A stretch of 64,000 bases of DNA from an uncultured Verrucomicrobiales bacterium (GCA_943789025.1 CALSSN010000002.1:150890-214889); one strand, 5' to 3'; shown: positions 19,252-28,973, counted from the first letter of the stretch. Program-made: numbers and translations. Notes: generated by a model from the letters alone, not told the origin.

Positions 19252-19550
19252 ATGGCCAGAACATCCAGCATGAGCAAAAAGAGTGCCCAGGAATATTTGG
19301 AGAAGATGCGAGATCGCTACCAGCGCAGAGGCAGGGAGGCCCGTTCACGACTTCTCGATGAGCTGTGCGAAGTCTGCGCATACAACCGCAAGCATGCTAT
19401 CAAGCTGATGCGTCCGGGCGGCTATCGACGAGGCACGCCGAAGGGTAATCCCGGGCGCAGATCGATTTACGGGGCGTCTTAAGCGCGCAGTAGCCAAGCA
19501 GGTATGGCTGGCGGCCAACCAACCGTGAGGCAAGCGTGATTTCTGGTGAC
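19252..19550 (+). pseudogene. Remnant of an integrase-type transposase
   Basis: The first 76 codons (SKKSAQEYLEKMRDRY ... DELCEVCAYNRKHAIKLM) match the N-terminal region of DDE integrase-like IS transposases. The frame stops at 19480-19482, but reading shifts to the neighbouring frame, where LKRAVAKQVWLAANQP continues from about 19478. A TGA then stands where the family has Cys, followed by GKR. So there is at least one frameshift and one nonsense change, and the catalytic core is missing. A dead IS relic marking past insertion. Confidence 0.75.
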
Positions 19551-19624
19551 CTCCTTGGCTGCCTTCCTCCTCCGCATCGCTCGCGAGTTCACTTCTACCA
19601 AACACCGCATGCGCCGCGCCCTGC

Positions 19625-19648
19625 GATTGATTGATTGATTGATTGATT
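19625..19648. repeat. (GATT)6 microsatellite
   Basis: Six perfect copies of GATT in the gene-free stretch between the transposase remnant and the frameshifted SUMF1 gene. Confidence 0.9.
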
Positions 19649-19747
19649 TCCTCGCACCTCATGTTCGGTCACTCTTCGCGCAGTCTATCTCCGGTCGCAC
19701 CGCAGCCTTCGATTCCCTGCGGTTGTGTCTTCACTTTTAAGCCTGAT

Positions 19748-21140
19748 TTATCTGCCACCGGGGGTCTCGACAACAACGATGCGAAAGCCGTAGAAGTTAC
19801 TGCGGTAAGTTGGGTGGTTGCAGTTGTGAAATGCAGAACGCAGCATTTTGGTGCCTCGGTTGCTCCAGGCGGCGCCTCTTAGCACCCGGTAGGGTTTGCC
19901 ATCGCGGTGGACTTCCCACCTCAGAAGCTGGTAGGCTGCCAGGATCTCCGGAGGGTTCATGGTGTTGCGGTAGGCGTTTTCACACCACTCCCAGAGATTG
20001 CCGCCGAGGTCGTAAAAGCCCGAGGCGTTGGCTCGAAAGCTGGCGACCGGTGCGGTGCGTGTATGCTCGTCCGACGAGTCGGTTGCTCCGCCGTACCCCG
20101 GGTATTCGAGCTCCATTTCTCGGGAGAAGTAATTGGCGTCTCTGGCTGATCCCGGCCACTTGTTGCCCCAGGGAAAGACCGTGTCTCCGACGGCAGCGCT
20201 CCATTCCGCGTCGTATGGGAGGCGATAGCTCAGCCCTTTCTTTTTCTCCTTCTTGCTCAGCCACGCGCAGAAGGCATGCGCCTCGTCCCAGCTTACGCAG
20301 CTCACGGGATGCTCCTCGCCTTGCTTGAAGCCGGGGTTATCCCAGGAAGCTGAGGAGTCGAGTAGTCTTTTTCCCCCCTTGTAGATAAAAGCTCCACCTG
20401 TCTGGGTGTAGTCGGCTGCTTTCGCGTAGGCCTGGAAGTCTTTCACCCGTGTTTCGGTCCGGCACATGTAGACTCCCTGCATTCCGGGGACAGGAAGAAA
20501 CTCCATGCCCAGAGAATTCACGTAGGGAAGCTCCGGGGTGGCGGCGGCAAGCTCCGCTGCCCCGACGGGCTCGGGCTCGGGTTCCTCGATCGGCTCGGGT
20601 TCCTCGACCGGTTTCGCTGGCCTGACTGTCTCGACTGGTTTGGCTGGTTTGGCTGGTTTGGCTGGTTTGGCTGGCTGGGCTGTTTCGACCTGCTTAGCGG
20701 GCTTGTTCGGAGCAGCTGGCTGGGCTGTTTCGACTGGTTTGGCGGGTTTATTCGGAGCAGCCGGTTTGGCGGGTTTGGCGGGTTGGCGGGTTGGCGGTCT
20801 CGACTGGTGGAGCGGGATTGGGATTCTCGACCGGTGCAGCTGACTTGTTCGGAGCAGCGGGTTTGGCGGGTTTAATTGGCTTTTCCGGACTTGGAGGAAT
20901 CTGCGGTGATTCAGGCCTTTCCGGCAGGACGGGAGGTTCGGGTGGAGCAGGGGGTGCGACGATGGGTGCTTCTTCAACCGGTTCTGCATCTTCCAGTGAT
21001 TCTGCGAGCTTGATTTCCTCCTCAAGTTCTTTGATTCGCTTCTCAATTTCCTCGATCTCGAGTTCCGAAGAGAGTGGGTCTTGGCCGTGACTCGTAAAGA
21101 TGCTGGCAAGAAAGAGGGCAAAAATGCAGATGGCTTTCAT
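19748..21140 (-). pseudogene. Secreted SUMF1-fold protein, frameshifted in a Lys-Pro-Ala repeat
   Basis: Two overlapping frames make one gene. The start ATG at 21140 gives a signal peptide (MKAICIFALFLASIFTSHGQ), a coiled coil (LEIEEIEKRIKELEEEIKLAE) and a Pro-rich spacer. The second frame carries a long (P-A-K)n / APNKPAKPVETAQ repeat and a complete FGE-sulfatase (SUMF1) domain ending in YGFRIVVVE. The shift falls in the 9-bp CCCGCCAAA array (minus strand), where two units at about 20783 and 20791 lack one A each. The catalytic Cys pair of true formylglycine-generating enzymes is absent (RGAAWSNRGTK). The paralogue at 51589-52839 is intact with the same layout. Phase variation, decay or sequence error are all possible. 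Confidence 0.82.
20637..20797. repeat. Coding tandem repeat (9-bp PAK units)
   Basis: Imperfect repeats of TTTGGCTGG and TTTGGCGGG (plus strand) encode Pro-Ala-Lys runs in the SUMF1 gene. Units vary by single bases and two adjacent units are one base short, which causes the frameshift. Confidence 0.85.
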
Positions 21141-21475
21141 CGAGGCATATTGGACGGAATATGGTGGTGACGGCAAGTGTTAATATCAAGGGTTTCGAGC
21201 CCGGAGATTATTAGGCACAAGCCTTGTGGTGCTCGACTGAGGAGGAATATCAGGCAAGTGAGAGGGTATCTGCCGCTGCTTCCCCGCTGAGAGAGCTGCG
21301 GGTTAAGCCAAGCAGGCGCGAGGATCGATGGGTGGTAATGAAGACACGACTTCAGCCAGATCGGGGGTGAAACCATGTCGGTCGGTCGGTCGGTCGTTTT
21401 TGGTAGCTCACTCATGAATCAGGCATACATTCATGTGGCAAAAAGCTCGAAGTCGAGTGATCATGGAATCATTTG
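21141..21475. other. Gene-free stretch with a (GTCG)5 microsatellite
   Basis: 335 bp between divergent genes. Contains five perfect GTCG copies at 21377-21396. It must hold the promoters of the SUMF1 gene and the small membrane protein gene; none could be pinned down. Confidence 0.5.
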
Positions 21476-21841
21476 ATGGCGTGGCATAAAAAAGATGATT
21501 GTATGGACCACTGGAAGATAGTGAGCGGAATCTTTCGATGGTTCGTTGTGTTCGGCCTCGGATGGTTTGGGGTTTGCTTTGTCATGGCGACTCCTTACGG
21601 TCGCCAACTCGGCATCATGGTGGGTGGATGGGGTTGGTTGCTGGTAGGCTGGGGGGTCGGGTTGGTCGCGTGTATGATCTGCGCTGTGATCGCCTACGTG
21701 GGGAATCAGATAGGCATCATGACCCAGTCCCTCGAGCGTCTCGAGAGCAGGCTGGATTCATTGGTCCGGACCCGGATTGGCGAGGGCGAGGGCGAGGGTG
21801 ATGGCGATGATAAGGACAAGGACGACGCCTCGGGGGAGTAG
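21476..21841 (+). CDS. Small membrane protein with acidic tail
   Basis: 121 residues from the ATG at 21476. Two hydrophobic, Gly/Trp-rich transmembrane segments (FRWFVVFGLGWFGVCFVMA and a second around WGWLLVGWGVGLVACMICAV) are followed by a coiled-coil-like stretch (SLERLESRLDSL) and a low-complexity acidic tail (EGEGEGDGDDKDKDD). No known family is recognised. A full copy of the dispersed repeat starts about 38 bases after its stop. Confidence 0.6.
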   Translation: MAWHKKDDCMDHWKIVSGIFRWFVVFGLGWFGVCFVMATPYGRQLGIMVGGWGWLLVGWGVGLVACMICAVIAYVGNQIGIMTQSLERLESRLDSLVRTRIGEGEGEGDGDDKDKDDASGE

Positions 21842-21878
21842 TTCGGCAGCGATTCAGTCTGGTTTAATCGGAAGAATT

Positions 21879-22194
21879 TAGTGAGGGAGGGTCTGATTCA
21901 TGGCGGTGTCCGTCATTGTTGTCCGGATTCTGTGTGGCACGGCGCGAGGCGGAAGTGGATGAATATTCACGACCAACGACCAACGACCAACGACCAACGA
22001 CAACGAGCAACGACAACGACAACGACAACGAGCAACGAGCAACGAGCAACGAGCAACGAGCAACAAAGCCACGCTGGATGGGATGCGGGCAGCAACCCGA
22101 AGGGCCTCTTCAGCGGGCTCAGAGCGCAGCGATGCTCACTGCAATCCAATTCCATTCCAAGTGGCGGGTAGAGCAATGGATCAGACCTTCCATA
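21879..22194 (+). repeat. MITE-like dispersed repeat, copy A (expanded)
   Basis: Left end AGGGTCTGATTCAT at 21888, right end ATGGATCAGACCTT ending at 22189; TA dinucleotides lie at both outer edges. The body shares GTCATTGTTGTCCGGATTCT, an internal hairpin (GTGGATGAATATTCAC), CCACGCTGGATG and GGGCAGCAACCCGAAGGG with the other copies. This copy is longer because a (CGACCAA)/(CGACAA)/(CGAGCAA) satellite of about 95 bp has grown inside it (21970-22064). Lies between convergent genes. Confidence 0.85.
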
Positions 22195-22268
22195 GGGTCG
22201 ATCGCTGGCTGACACACAGCTTATTGCGCTGTGATGGAAAGCATTGATGCGCGTTTCTCCTGCCGGGG

Positions 22269-25200
22269 TCAGGGGGCTTCTGAGCGAGAGATGGCAGTCA
22301 ATTTTGGGAGCTTTGCCGAGGCCGCGAAAATTGCTGCGAGGCCGCAAAGAAAGGCGGCTGCCGCAAACAGCGCCATGCTTGGCAAGTCCATGCCACTGCC
22401 AGGAGTGACGACCTGCGGCCAGACGGAAAGGAGCGCAGAAAGCAAGCCGAGAGCGATTCCAAAAATGAGCAGGAAGATGTTTTCTGAGATGACGAGCCAG
22501 CGTATGTGCCAGGGGGGGAACCCGAGGGCGCGGAACAGCGCGAGTTCGCCCTGGCGCTCGATGAGGTGGCGGGCAACGACCACGCCGAGCCCGAGGGTGC
22601 CAAGAACTACGCCGAGTCCACCAAGGGCCGTGAAGATGCTCAGATAACTGTTCTGAACATTGTGGAAGGCAGCAAGGCGTTCGCTGGCTGGCTGGAGGGA
22701 GAGACCGCGGGCAAAAAGCTGGCGGGTAAGCAGAGCGGAGATACTGGCGGGATCAACGGCCGCAGAGTCGACGTCGATGAGAAAGGTCCGGTATCCCGGC
22801 GTGGAGGGAAAGCGCAGGATGAAGTTCTCTTCTGAGATCAGCACGCTGCCCTGAAGGATCGAGTTGGAGAGGGTGCCGACGAGTTCGATCTTGAATTCCT
22901 GGCCGTGTTCGTCCGTGAAGGCCAGGGTGTCGCCGATTTTTTTCTTCAAGGCATAAGTGGCAGTATTGCTGTCGACGATGGCAGGGATGTGGCCTTTCGC
23001 GGTGAGTCCGATGAGGCTCTGCCAGGTCGTGGCGCCCCCGGCGAAGGTGAACGCTTCGCGGGTGGCGAGGGAGCCCGGATCGACTCCCAGTAGCACCGGG
23101 CGCTGAGCGTGGTTGAGGTTGAGACAGGAGGCGTCCTCTCCCGGCAGGGTTCGAAGTGGCACAACGGCGATGGCGTCGAGTTCTTCGGGGTCGAAGCCGA
23201 AGGCTCTGGCGCCCTCGGGCGTCTCGAGGTCGTGGTAGACGGGCAGGGAGGATTCGCCAAAAAAGGCGAAGCCTCCGGTTCCGGACGAGCGCAGGCTTGC
23301 CTGGTGGGTAGGGTTCAGGCGAAACGCGTTGACCGCGGCGACGAGAAAAACCGAGGAGGCAATGAGGCCGGCGACTGCCAGTGAGCGTCCGCGGCGACGC
23401 ACGGTGTTTCTGATGCCGACGTGGGTGATGGTTGCGGGTGGGAGTCCGGGCCTGTCGAGGCGACGCAGGATCAGAACGAGGCCGGAGATTCCAGCTATCA
23501 GGAGGAGAGTGCCGGCAGCGAAGAAGGCACCCATCAGTGCCTGGCCGGACAGGATTCGTGAGGTGGCGAGAAGGGCCGCTGAGCCGAGGAGTGAGGCAAC
23601 CGCAACACAGGAAGCGGGCGAAAGTATGGCGAGTCGCGAAAGTCGGTGCTTCTTTGCAGGAGAGGACGTCGGCAGCGGAGAGTTGGCTGCTGCAATGAGA
23701 AGCTGGAGAGGAGTTTTCTTAAAGATACCGCGACTTGCAAGGGCAACGACGAGGAAAGCGCAAAGCATCCCGGCGAGCGATCCTCCGAGGACATGGAGTG
23801 GCTGGAGGTGGAAGACAAAAGGCAGCGCTCCAGTGGCTTCCTGCCAGAGGTGGGTGAGCCCCCAGAGGCAGGCCTTGGCATAGCCGATCCCGAGGAGCAT
23901 GCCGAGAAAGGCGCCGGCCGCAGTAATGAGAACGGCTTCACCGAGTATGGCACGCCGGGTGAGGCGGAGCGGGATGCCGATGGCTTTTTGAAGGCCAAGC
24001 TGCCTGGTTCTTGATTCGAGACAAAAGAGGAACAGCAGGGCGGCAAGGATCAGCGCAGCCATCAGAATAAACCAACTGAAGTAGAGGAAGTAGCTGCCGA
24101 GAGGCAGGGCGTCGTCGAGCGCAGCGTCGGAGTCGGTTCGGAGCGGTCGAATCACGATCCCGACCGAGGCAGGAGCGAGGCGATCACGCAGTGCTTTTGT
24201 CAGGTCTGCAGGAGCGCGTGGAAAACGGACCGAGGTGGCTTTGCCAAAGCGGTTTTGCCAAAAGCGCGTGCCGTCCTCAGGGCGCAGGAACAGCTTGGGA
24301 GTGCCTCGGTAGGTATCCCAATAGGCCTCGTCTTTGTCGCGAATGGCAGCGAGGTCGACCGCGAAGCCAGGTTCCCAGTCCCGGCAATTGTCGACTCCGG
24401 TGACACCCGGGAATTCGGGGGTCCAGGTGGCGTTCACTTCCGGAGCATCCATGGCAAGGATGCGAGTGACCTCGAGGTCGGTGGATGCCTCAACCAGCGT
24501 GCGCCGGTCACCGACAACAAAGTAGCGGATCGTCAAGGTGTCGCCTACGGCAAGGCCGCGGTCCTTGGCAAGCCATTGAGTGATCGCTGCGGGTGGCAGC
24601 AGAGAACCGGTTCTCCCCTCCGGGACGATCCCGCGGGTGGCGGTAGCCATCGAAACGGGCGTCGTGCCAGTGGCAGTGGCAGAGGTGATGGCGTTGACCA
24701 GGTAAGTGAGAACGGGTTGGGCGCCTTCCGGAGCAAGGTCAACGAGGGCCTGTTCCACCGCAGGCTTCAGAAAGACCCGATCGCTTTTCACCTCGAGGCC
24801 GCCGTCTCCCAGGAGTTGGGTTGTCAGCGAGAAGTCGGCAGGTGTCCAGGCGTTGTTGAGGAGCGACGGGGTGCATCCTGTGGAGAGAAGAAGATTGGCT
24901 TTGCCTGGCAATGCAAGCGTGCTTTGGAGGTCGCGGAGCGGGAGAAAAACAGTGCGCGCCGGGAGCTGATCGGTGCTGAGTTTGAATCCTCCCAAATGAG
25001 CGTCATCGATGAGGGCAGTGACCTGCTTTCGGATGGTAATGTCGTTGTCCGCTGAGCCAGAGAGGGGGGCGTCTTTCGGGAGGGGGCTGGGTTTCTCCAT
25101 ACGGATGACAACCGTGTCGCCGGGCGCGATCCCAAGTCTTTGCGCAAGATTCCTGTTTACCGCGCAGGCGCCTGGGGGCAGATCCATGGGAACTCCCGCC

Positions 25201-25550
25201 TCAGAGAGGAGCCCAAAGTTCGCTGGCACTCCGAGAACCTGTGTCTGGTTGGCGCGGATTTTTCCTCCTTTAGCTGAGACCGTGCCCTGCGCAAGAATTG
25301 CAGGAACATGCGTGCCTGCACCGAGCCGTGCAGCGAGGCCAGCAGTGAAGAATCGGTCGCCCGCGACGAGAGCGTCACGTATCCGCCCGAGGCGGGAGTC
25401 TTCCAATTTCTGTAAGCTCGCGGTGACTGAGTCGCCAAGGGTCAGTGACCCTGAGACAACTGCCGAGGCGATGGCGACCCCAAAAAGCAGGCCGACATGA
25501 TGCTGCCAGTAGTAAGCGAGGCTCCTGAGAATCAGGCGACAAAGAGACAT
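22269..25550 (-). CDS. FtsX-like ABC transporter permease
   Basis: 1093 residues. N-terminal transmembrane helix (about 15-40) and a large periplasmic domain precede an FtsX block with three helices near 490-640 (FILMAALILAALLFLFCLES ... RQLGLQKAIG). After a pair of helices and a second periplasmic domain, a second FtsX block sits at about 960-1085 (ELALFRALGFPPWHIRWLVI). This is the double-FtsX architecture of large permeases that work with a LolD/MacB-type ATPase. The ATPase gene lies 18 bp upstream on the same strand. Substrate unknown; lipoprotein or lipid/peptide export is typical. Confidence 0.9.
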   Translation of the reverse strand: MSLCRLILRSLAYYWQHHVGLLFGVAIASAVVSGSLTLGDSVTASLQKLEDSRLGRIRDALVAGDRFFTAGLAARLGAGTHVPAILAQGTVSAKGGKIRANQTQVLGVPANFGLLSEAGVPMDLPPGACAVNRNLAQRLGIAPGDTVVIRMEKPSPLPKDAPLSGSADNDITIRKQVTALIDDAHLGGFKLSTDQLPARTVFLPLRDLQSTLALPGKANLLLSTGCTPSLLNNAWTPADFSLTTQLLGDGGLEVKSDRVFLKPAVEQALVDLAPEGAQPVLTYLVNAITSATATGTTPVSMATATRGIVPEGRTGSLLPPAAITQWLAKDRGLAVGDTLTIRYFVVGDRRTLVEASTDLEVTRILAMDAPEVNATWTPEFPGVTGVDNCRDWEPGFAVDLAAIRDKDEAYWDTYRGTPKLFLRPEDGTRFWQNRFGKATSVRFPRAPADLTKALRDRLAPASVGIVIRPLRTDSDAALDDALPLGSYFLYFSWFILMAALILAALLFLFCLESRTRQLGLQKAIGIPLRLTRRAILGEAVLITAAGAFLGMLLGIGYAKACLWGLTHLWQEATGALPFVFHLQPLHVLGGSLAGMLCAFLVVALASRGIFKKTPLQLLIAAANSPLPTSSPAKKHRLSRLAILSPASCVAVASLLGSAALLATSRILSGQALMGAFFAAGTLLLIAGISGLVLILRRLDRPGLPPATITHVGIRNTVRRRGRSLAVAGLIASSVFLVAAVNAFRLNPTHQASLRSSGTGGFAFFGESSLPVYHDLETPEGARAFGFDPEELDAIAVVPLRTLPGEDASCLNLNHAQRPVLLGVDPGSLATREAFTFAGGATTWQSLIGLTAKGHIPAIVDSNTATYALKKKIGDTLAFTDEHGQEFKIELVGTLSNSILQGSVLISEENFILRFPSTPGYRTFLIDVDSAAVDPASISALLTRQLFARGLSLQPASERLAAFHNVQNSYLSIFTALGGLGVVLGTLGLGVVVARHLIERQGELALFRALGFPPWHIRWLVISENIFLLIFGIALGLLSALLSVWPQVVTPGSGMDLPSMALFAAAAFLCGLAAIFAASAKLPKLTAISRSEAP

Positions 25551-25568
25551 GATAGGAAAATCCGGGAG

Positions 25569-26282
25569 TCAGGATTTCGAGCCAGATGGGTTGAGGGCAG
25601 AGAGCTTCCCCCCGGAGAGGCGGAAGATCGTCTCCATCTGCGAAGCGACTTCAGGGTCGTGAGTCACCGTGACGAGCGCAAGTCCGTCCTCCAGGGCGAG
25701 TTGGGTGAGCAGTGCAACGAGACCTTCGGCGTTCCGTTCGTCGAGTGCGCCGGTAGGTTCGTCGGCAAGCAGAAGGCGCGGGGTGTTGATCAATGCCCGG
25801 GCAACGGCGGTGCGCTGCCGCTCGCCGCCGGAAAGTTGGTCCGGCCGGTGGCAGAGCCGGTCGCTGAGGCCGACAGCTGCGAGGAGGTTTTCCGCCCGCT
25901 CCCGAACCTCCCTGCGGTGTGCAGGATCGCGGCGCGCAAGGGTCGGGAGAAGCACGTTTTCGAGGGCGGAGAGTTGCGGCAGCAGGTGGTGTAACTGGAA
26001 GACGAATCCGATCATTTCGGACCTGATTCTGGCCAGGGCCTTTTCCTTAAGATGATCGGTGCGCTCTCCCATGATCTCGATGCTTCCCGAGTCTGGCGTG
26101 TCGAGTGTCCCGAGCAGGTTGAGGAGCGTCGATTTTCCACAGCCTGATGCTCCGGTGATGGCGACGGTGTCGCCTGCGGCGAGTTCCAGACTCAAATCAT
26201 CGAGGAGAACGATGGCATCGCCCCCGCCCGCGTTCGGGAAGGTTTTGTGAAGGCTGCGGGCAGCTACGATGGATTCCGGCAT
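25569..26282 (-). CDS. ABC transporter ATP-binding protein (LolD/MacB class)
   Basis: 237 residues. Walker A GASGCGKST near 45, Q-loop in FVFQLHHLLPQ, signature LSGGERQRTAVARAL, Walker B LLLADEPTGALD and the switch His in TVTHDPEVA are all present. The LLPQ region and DEPTGALD are characteristic of the LolD/MacB/FtsE class that pairs with FtsX-fold permeases. It forms a two-gene unit with the following permease gene. Confidence 0.95.
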   Translation of the reverse strand: MPESIVAARSLHKTFPNAGGGDAIVLLDDLSLELAAGDTVAITGASGCGKSTLLNLLGTLDTPDSGSIEIMGERTDHLKEKALARIRSEMIGFVFQLHHLLPQLSALENVLLPTLARRDPAHRREVRERAENLLAAVGLSDRLCHRPDQLSGGERQRTAVARALINTPRLLLADEPTGALDERNAEGLVALLTQLALEDGLALVTVTHDPEVASQMETIFRLSGGKLSALNPSGSKS

Positions 26283-26387
26283 GAAGAGAAGGAGCTGAGT
26301 GGTGGTGGTGGTGGTGGTGATGATGATGACGGTGATCGAGAGCGGTTGGCAGTGTGCCGGAAGGCAGACGGGGGATGGGACGAAAAG
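26283..26387. repeat. (GGT)6(GAT)3 microsatellite between ligase and ABC genes
   Basis: The 105-bp gap between the ABC ATPase start and the upstream ligase stop contains GGT x6 at 26301-26318 followed by GAT repeats. Its length variation could alter spacing or expression of the ABC genes. Confidence 0.6.
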
Positions 26388-27647
26388 TCAGGCTTCTGCT
26401 CGTGTCCAGCGCTTCGCCTTGAACTCGTGACACGGCAGAGAACCCGGGGCGACCGCTGTGACCGGAATGCGTAGAGAGAAGCGGTTACGAAGAGCTTGCT
26501 CGATTTCCGGAGCCAGGCTGCTGTCGGTGGTTTCGACCTCGAGTTCGAGCTCCGCCATCGCCTTGACCTCGCGTTGCACGACGCGGAACTCATCGACCTC
26601 CGGGAAGCTCCTGATTACCTCTTCCACGGCTGAAGGGTAGAGGTTGACGCCGCGGACGATGACCATGTCATCTGCGCGCCCGAGAATACCCCTGTCGAGG
26701 TGAAGAACACCGTCGATGAGGAGCTTTCGGACCCGGTCTCGAGTCCGATACCTGAGGAGCGGACTGGCGGTGCGTGCCAGGGTAGTGAGGACAAGTTCGC
26801 CTTCGTGACCTTCTTCGACTTCGCTGCCGGTTTGCGGATCCACCACCTCGCAAAGAAAGCGCTGGTGGTCGAGACAGAGGATGCCCGGACTGTGCGGGTG
26901 CTCCCACGAGACGGGCCCGACCTCGGTCATGCCGTGGTGATCGAAGACACGCCCCCCCCCCCAGAGGCTGGAAATTCTGGTGCGGATCGCCGAGACGCTG
27001 CCTCCCGGTTCTCCAGCCACAATGAGGGTTTTTACGGCGAGCTCGTGGGCGCCGGGATAGCCGGCTTGGCCGATCAGTTGCCCCAGACGGGCGGCATAGG
27101 TCGGCGTTGAGCAGAGGACAGTGGCGCCAAGCTGCGCCATTTGTGCGAGTCGCGCTCGACTGTCCATGCCGCCCCCGGGGAGGGAGAGGTAGTCGGTAGC
27201 TGCTGCTTCGAAGGCGGTCCAGAACCCGAGAAATGGTCCGAACCCGAAGGCGAAGAAGATTCGGTCCCGGCCGGCTACGAGTCCGGCGTTGCGGAAGACT
27301 TCGCGCCACGTCCCGAGCATCGACTCCCAACTCTCTGGAGTATCGAGCACCGGCATCGCTTGGCCGGTGGCTGTTCCGCTGGTCTGGCAGAGGCGGGTAT
27401 AGCGCGCGATCGGCTCGGGAAGATTCGACCCGAAGGGTGGGTGCTCCTCGCGATCGCGAAGCAGATCTTCTTTCGTCGTGAATGGGCAGGCTGCGAAAAA
27501 TTCCTGCAAGCTGGCGACCGCCGGGCTCCCGCCACGGCCTGTACGGAAAACTGCGTCAAGCACCGGCCGGTAGTAGCTTTCTCCTCGCCCCAACCTGGCC
27601 AACAGGTTGTTCAGCGAATCCAGTTGTGATGCGATGCTGTGTTCCAT
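26388..27647 (-). CDS. PaaK-like adenylate-forming ligase
   Basis: 419 residues from ATG 27647 (MEHSIASQLDSLNNLL); the open frame extends further up but that extension is Pro/Arg-rich and not family-like. The P-loop-like AMP motif appears as TSGTATGQAMPV (about 110); DHHGMTEVGPVSWEH and LLRYRTRDRVRKL with RGILGRADDMVIVRGVNLYP are the A5-A8-type blocks of phenylacetate-CoA ligases. Activates a carboxylic acid as an acyl-adenylate, perhaps to CoA. No phenylacetate pathway genes are nearby, so the substrate is open. Lies upstream of the ABC genes on the same strand. Confidence 0.87.
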   Translation of the reverse strand: MEHSIASQLDSLNNLLARLGRGESYYRPVLDAVFRTGRGGSPAVASLQEFFAACPFTTKEDLLRDREEHPPFGSNLPEPIARYTRLCQTSGTATGQAMPVLDTPESWESMLGTWREVFRNAGLVAGRDRIFFAFGFGPFLGFWTAFEAAATDYLSLPGGGMDSRARLAQMAQLGATVLCSTPTYAARLGQLIGQAGYPGAHELAVKTLIVAGEPGGSVSAIRTRISSLWGGGRVFDHHGMTEVGPVSWEHPHSPGILCLDHQRFLCEVVDPQTGSEVEEGHEGELVLTTLARTASPLLRYRTRDRVRKLLIDGVLHLDRGILGRADDMVIVRGVNLYPSAVEEVIRSFPEVDEFRVVQREVKAMAELELEVETTDSSLAPEIEQALRNRFSLRIPVTAVAPGSLPCHEFKAKRWTRAEA

Positions 27648-27835
27648 AAGCCGGTAAACCAGGACATCTTGCCACGGTCGGCATGGGGGGCGCAAGCGGA
27701 TCAGCGCGGGGACTGCCGGCCCGGCTGCTCGTGGAGAAGTGGTCAAATTCCTTGACCATGATCCCAGAAAGCACCTAGGCTCCAGCTGTGGAGTGAAGGC
27801 ACACGGAGACCTTCGGGCATAAGCAATTCGATACC

Positions 27836-28918
27836 ATGGCAACGAAAGTAGGAATTATTGGGGCTGGCGGAATGGTCAGCTACCACATTGAGGGGTTCAA
27901 ACGCGCCGGCGCGGAAATCGTCGCCCTCGCTGACATGAACGAAGAGGCAGCGCAGCAGGTAGCAGACGCCAATGGCATCCCTGCTGTCTTTAGCAGTGCC
28001 GAGACCATGCTGGCCAAAGCGGGTATCGACGCAGTCTCCATCATCGTTCCGAACAAGTTCCATGCGCCGTTGTGTATCGAGGCGCTTGAGGCCGGAAAGC
28101 ATGTGTTCTGTGAGAAGCCCCCGGCCCTGAATGCCGCCGAAGTCGCCGGGATGATCGCGGCGCAGGAAAAGGCAGGCAAGCAGCTGATGTTTAACTTCAA
28201 TAACCGTGCCCGGCCTGAGAGTTTCGCCATGAAGGCTTTCATCGATGAAGGCACGGTGGGCAGGATCAATTCTGCCCAGGCCAAATGGGTGCGTCGCACC
28301 GGGATCCCCGGGATCGGAGGGTGGTTTACCAACAAGGCGCTCTCCGGCGGCGGGCCGGTCATCGACCTCCTCCACATGGTGGATCTCGCACTCTATTTCA
28401 TGGGCTATCCCAAGCCGTCTCACGTGCTGGCAAATACCTTCGACGATTTCATCAAAGACCCGAATTTCAAAGGACCATGGGGGATACCAGATAATGCGCA
28501 GGGCATCACCGATGTGGAGGCCGCAGCTCACGGATTCGTCATGTTCGAGACTGGACAAGTTCTCTCCATGCAGTTTTCCTGGGCTGAGATGGTGAAGCGC
28601 GAAGAGGTGTCAGTTGTTTTCCAGGGAACCGGTGCAGGTGGAAAAGTAGAACGTCTCTTCGGCGAGGACGGAATCGACGAGACCGCCATCGACACCTGTG
28701 AACTCTATGTGCAGGAGGACGGGAAGTCGGTGGATAAGACGATCGAGGTCGCCTTCTGCGAGGATATGGGGCGCAGCCGATCGGCCGAAAACTTTATCCT
28801 CGCCATCGAAGGCAAAGAGGCGCCACTGAACACGCCGGGCCAGGCATACAATCTGATGAAAATTATCGATGCTCTGTATCAGTCTGCGGCATCAGGAGCG
28901 CCCGTAGCGATCGCGTAA
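27836..28918 (+). CDS. Gfo/Idh/MocA family oxidoreductase
   Basis: 360 residues. Rossmann start VGIIGAGGMVSYHIEGF, then the EKPPALNAAEVAGM block containing the EKP motif of the family (residues about 95-110), and the C-terminal alpha/beta domain with DLLHMVDLALYFMG (catalytic-type Asp/His near 180). These enzymes oxidise or isomerise sugars and inositols with NAD(P). The next gene encodes a second member, so a sugar catabolic pair is likely. Confidence 0.92.
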   Translation: MATKVGIIGAGGMVSYHIEGFKRAGAEIVALADMNEEAAQQVADANGIPAVFSSAETMLAKAGIDAVSIIVPNKFHAPLCIEALEAGKHVFCEKPPALNAAEVAGMIAAQEKAGKQLMFNFNNRARPESFAMKAFIDEGTVGRINSAQAKWVRRTGIPGIGGWFTNKALSGGGPVIDLLHMVDLALYFMGYPKPSHVLANTFDDFIKDPNFKGPWGIPDNAQGITDVEAAAHGFVMFETGQVLSMQFSWAEMVKREEVSVVFQGTGAGGKVERLFGEDGIDETAIDTCELYVQEDGKSVDKTIEVAFCEDMGRSRSAENFILAIEGKEAPLNTPGQAYNLMKIIDALYQSAASGAPVAIA

Positions 28919-28973
28919 AACAGTAACAGACTCTGACAAGAAAATAAGACAATCCCCTAACGGGAAAAAAGCT

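Noticed and set aside
21970..22064. CRISPR-like short repeats in copy A
   Set aside because: Units are 6-7 bp and contiguous with no spacers of constant length; no cas genes. It is a microsatellite inside the dispersed repeat.
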